The notes under the pieces are model-generated. The model did not search any database. It saw only the letters and a program-made list of their open reading frames with translations, and was not told where the DNA came from. Below, one piece after another: positions 26,047 through 27,268 of a stretch of DNA of 27,268 bases (the stretch's first letter is position 1; each line of letters starts with the position of its first letter). The translations under genes and the position numbers were made by a program. This DNA comes from Chloroflexi bacterium TSY (lineage in GTDB: Bacteria; Chloroflexota; Anaerolineae; Caldilineales; Caldilineaceae), in the NCBI GenBank assembly GCA_019217005.1, contig JAHBNG010000169.1, positions 1 to 27,268 on the forward strand, given 5' to 3'.

Positions 26047-26619
26047 ATGAATATCAAAGCATCTACAAAACAAACCCCAATTTGGCTCATCCTCTCCGCG
26101 CTGGTCATCTTGATCGTGAGCGGCTGTGTCATCCAGCCGATCGCTGCAAATAGCGGCATTACAGAAGAAGAGGTGATCCAAGCTCAAGAGAGGTGGGGCA
26201 GTGCCGTTGCAGCCATTGGTGAGGCATATACCAATGGCGAAGATTACGTTGCTCTAGCAGAGGAGACTGTTGATACGCTTTACGCATATGGTGAAGATGC
26301 CGTGCTTTTTAAGCCGACCAAGGCTGCATCCGAGCAGTTCCGCCTCACCAGGGAAGCCGCCATCTCCTACTTCGTGACGGGCGCTGTCGCTGAAGATAAA
26401 GGGTTTGCCATGCAGCCTTGGAGCGCGGTTCGTTTCGAGAATGCGGGTATCATCCTCAATGGAGAGTCTGCCATCGCGATGGGCAACTATTACTTTACCG
26501 ATGCCAATACAGGTGAAGACGCAAAAGTTGAGTACACCTTCGGCTATCAGCAGGATGAGAATGGCGGCCTGCGCATTAACCTCCACCACTCATCATTCCC
26601 ATATGTTCCTGCCAAGTAA
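26047..26619 (+). CDS. Lipoprotein with NTF2-like (SnoaL/CaMKII-association type) domain
   Basis: 190-residue exported lipoprotein. Signal segment with lipobox IVSGC (Cys27), preceded by a hydrophobic stretch (IWLILSALVILIV). The mature part begins ITEEEVIQAQERWGSAVAAI and has the cone-fold pattern of NTF2-like proteins: a helical start, AVLFKPTKAASEQFRLTREA, then strands (AIAMGNYYFTDANTGEDAKV, EYTFGYQQDENG, RINLHHSSFPY). Such domains bind small ligands or act as small hydrolases and isomerases. Close relatives are sometimes labelled phosphoribosyl-AMP cyclohydrolase, for which I see no active site. AAAGGA six bases before ATG 26047 fixes the start; an upstream in-frame ATG at 26005 would bury the signal peptide. 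Confidence 0.75.
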   Translation: MNIKASTKQTPIWLILSALVILIVSGCVIQPIAANSGITEEEVIQAQERWGSAVAAIGEAYTNGEDYVALAEETVDTLYAYGEDAVLFKPTKAASEQFRLTREAAISYFVTGAVAEDKGFAMQPWSAVRFENAGIILNGESAIAMGNYYFTDANTGEDAKVEYTFGYQQDENGGLRINLHHSSFPYVPAK

Positions 26620-26640
26620 CATATGCGGACCCTAGGACAT

Positions 26641-26695
26641 CGCGGGATGGTTCATCTTGGTGGACGATACCAGCCAAAGTGTGAATCATCCCGCG
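26641..26695 (+). other. Long imperfect hairpin downstream of the lipoprotein gene
   Basis: Arms CGCGGGATGGTTCA (26641-26654) and TGAATCATCCCGCG (26682-26695) pair over 14 positions with one G-U. Inside them TTGG/CCAA and TGG/CCA extend the helix. It begins 22 bases after the stop codon. There is no T-run after it, so it is more likely an mRNA-stabilising or REP-like structure than an intrinsic terminator. Confidence 0.55.
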
Positions 26696-26915
26696 GCATT
26701 TACAGCCAGTCGCTATCCCCTGCAACGGATTACCGCTGCCCATATGCCCATTCGACACAATATCGACAATTCATCGACCAAAACGATCCTTGCCAAGAAG
26801 CTGAGCAACTGCGACCGAAGTTGGACGGCGCGGCCACTTGATGCCTCAAACTTCGATGAAGGGACAGTTGAAGAGTAAATGTGTACTCATCGTGAGGAGT
26901 CCCTAAACGAGTAAA

Positions 26916-27207
26916 ATGTCGCAACGTTGTTTGTAGTGACTCTTCTATTTTTGTCTATCATTTACTGGTAGTATTGGTATGCTTATAACTTCCGGCCAGG
27001 GTTAGATGTAGTTGAACGCAAAGTGCAAAACGCCACGGTGATATCTGCTGTAGCTCTTGCTTTCCGTTCGGTAGTTTTTTGGAAGGCGTAAATGAATATG
27101 GAATTAGTGGTCGGCTTTTACCTGCCGCGTTTGTCGTACTAGTTGTCATGGCCATAGAACTGCGACGTAGATGGCACCAACATAAACGTGACCATTTGCC
27201 TTGGTAA
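26916..27207 (+). pseudogene. Decayed small membrane protein
   Basis: Unrecognised family. One frame from about 26918 gives a membrane span (VATLFVVTLLFLSIIYW), an in-frame TAG, then YWYAYNFRPGLDVVERKVQN and ATVISAVALAFRSVVFWKA with TAA. A second frame continues VNEYGISGRLLPAAFVVLVV and MAIELRRRWHQHKRDHLPW to TAA 27205-27207. Together they look like one protein of about 95 residues with three membrane spans, broken by one stop and one frame shift. The window ends shortly after with a purine-rich AAAGAAGGAA, which may be the ribosome site of the next gene. Confidence 0.5.
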
Positions 27208-27268
27208 ACTCCCCACTAAGCTCGACTTTGTACAATTTGGGCACATTAAAAAGTTAATAAAGAAGGAA

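Noticed and set aside
25659..26159. 166-codon minus-strand ORF
   Set aside because: It overlaps the start of the well-supported lipoprotein gene, lacks a ribosome site and resembles no family.

Overview
This window reads as a chromosomal stretch from a Chloroflexota bacterium, probably Caldilineae/Anaerolineae-like. The evidence is a very large secreted protein with a threonine/proline-rich tail ending in a YLPLV-type C-terminus, a BTAD/NB-ARC/TPR regulator, insertion sequences of types common in that phylum, and many dioxygenase and carbohydrate genes. The assignment is inferred from gene style; there is no rRNA or marker gene here. Nearly all genes lie on the minus strand.

Layout. (1) 1-3719: a complete but dead five-gene operon for ECF-type nickel/cobalt uptake (lipoprotein, Carboxypeptidase-regulatory-like membrane protein, CbiM, CbiQ, CbiO). 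Every gene carries frameshifts or stops. (2) 3900-8853: a transcriptional regulator of the BTAD/NB-ARC/TPR class with a good promoter. It is broken by an in-frame TGA and by an ISAzo13-type insertion that left the last part of the gene on the far side of the element. (3) 8880-11180: a 142-bp tandem repeat followed by nested insertions. A GxxExxY gene is split by an ISH3-like insertion sequence, whose transposase is itself split by a 155-bp MITE with a perfect 8-bp target duplication. A sister MITE truncates the 5' side of the same GxxExxY gene. (4) 11356-14895: acetoacetate-decarboxylase-like gene, two abutting gene fragments (phytanoyl-CoA dioxygenase C-terminus and sugar ABC permease), a GH127-like glycosidase and an HD-domain hydrolase. 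(5) 15144-21734: a LacI regulator with a strong promoter whose -10 box is covered by a long perfect palindromic operator, followed by an 1804-residue secreted multidomain protein. (6) 22150-25469: intact phytanoyl-CoA dioxygenase-like gene, ECF sigma factor, and a histidine kinase/response regulator pair. (7) 26047-27207: a lipoprotein with an NTF2-like domain, a structured hairpin, and a decayed membrane-protein gene.

How it fits together. The best functional unit is LacI plus the giant extracellular protein: a sugar-responsive repressor probably controls itself and a surface enzyme that combines an (alpha/alpha) toroid-like catalytic region, two carbohydrate-binding modules, fourteen FG-GAP repeats and a wall-associated tail. 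The GH127-like/HD/ABC-permease/dioxygenase remnants next door suggest an older carbohydrate-use island now being eroded. The left third of the window is a clear record of gene decay and successive transposon insertion. I do not see a defence system, CRISPR array, tRNA or rRNA.
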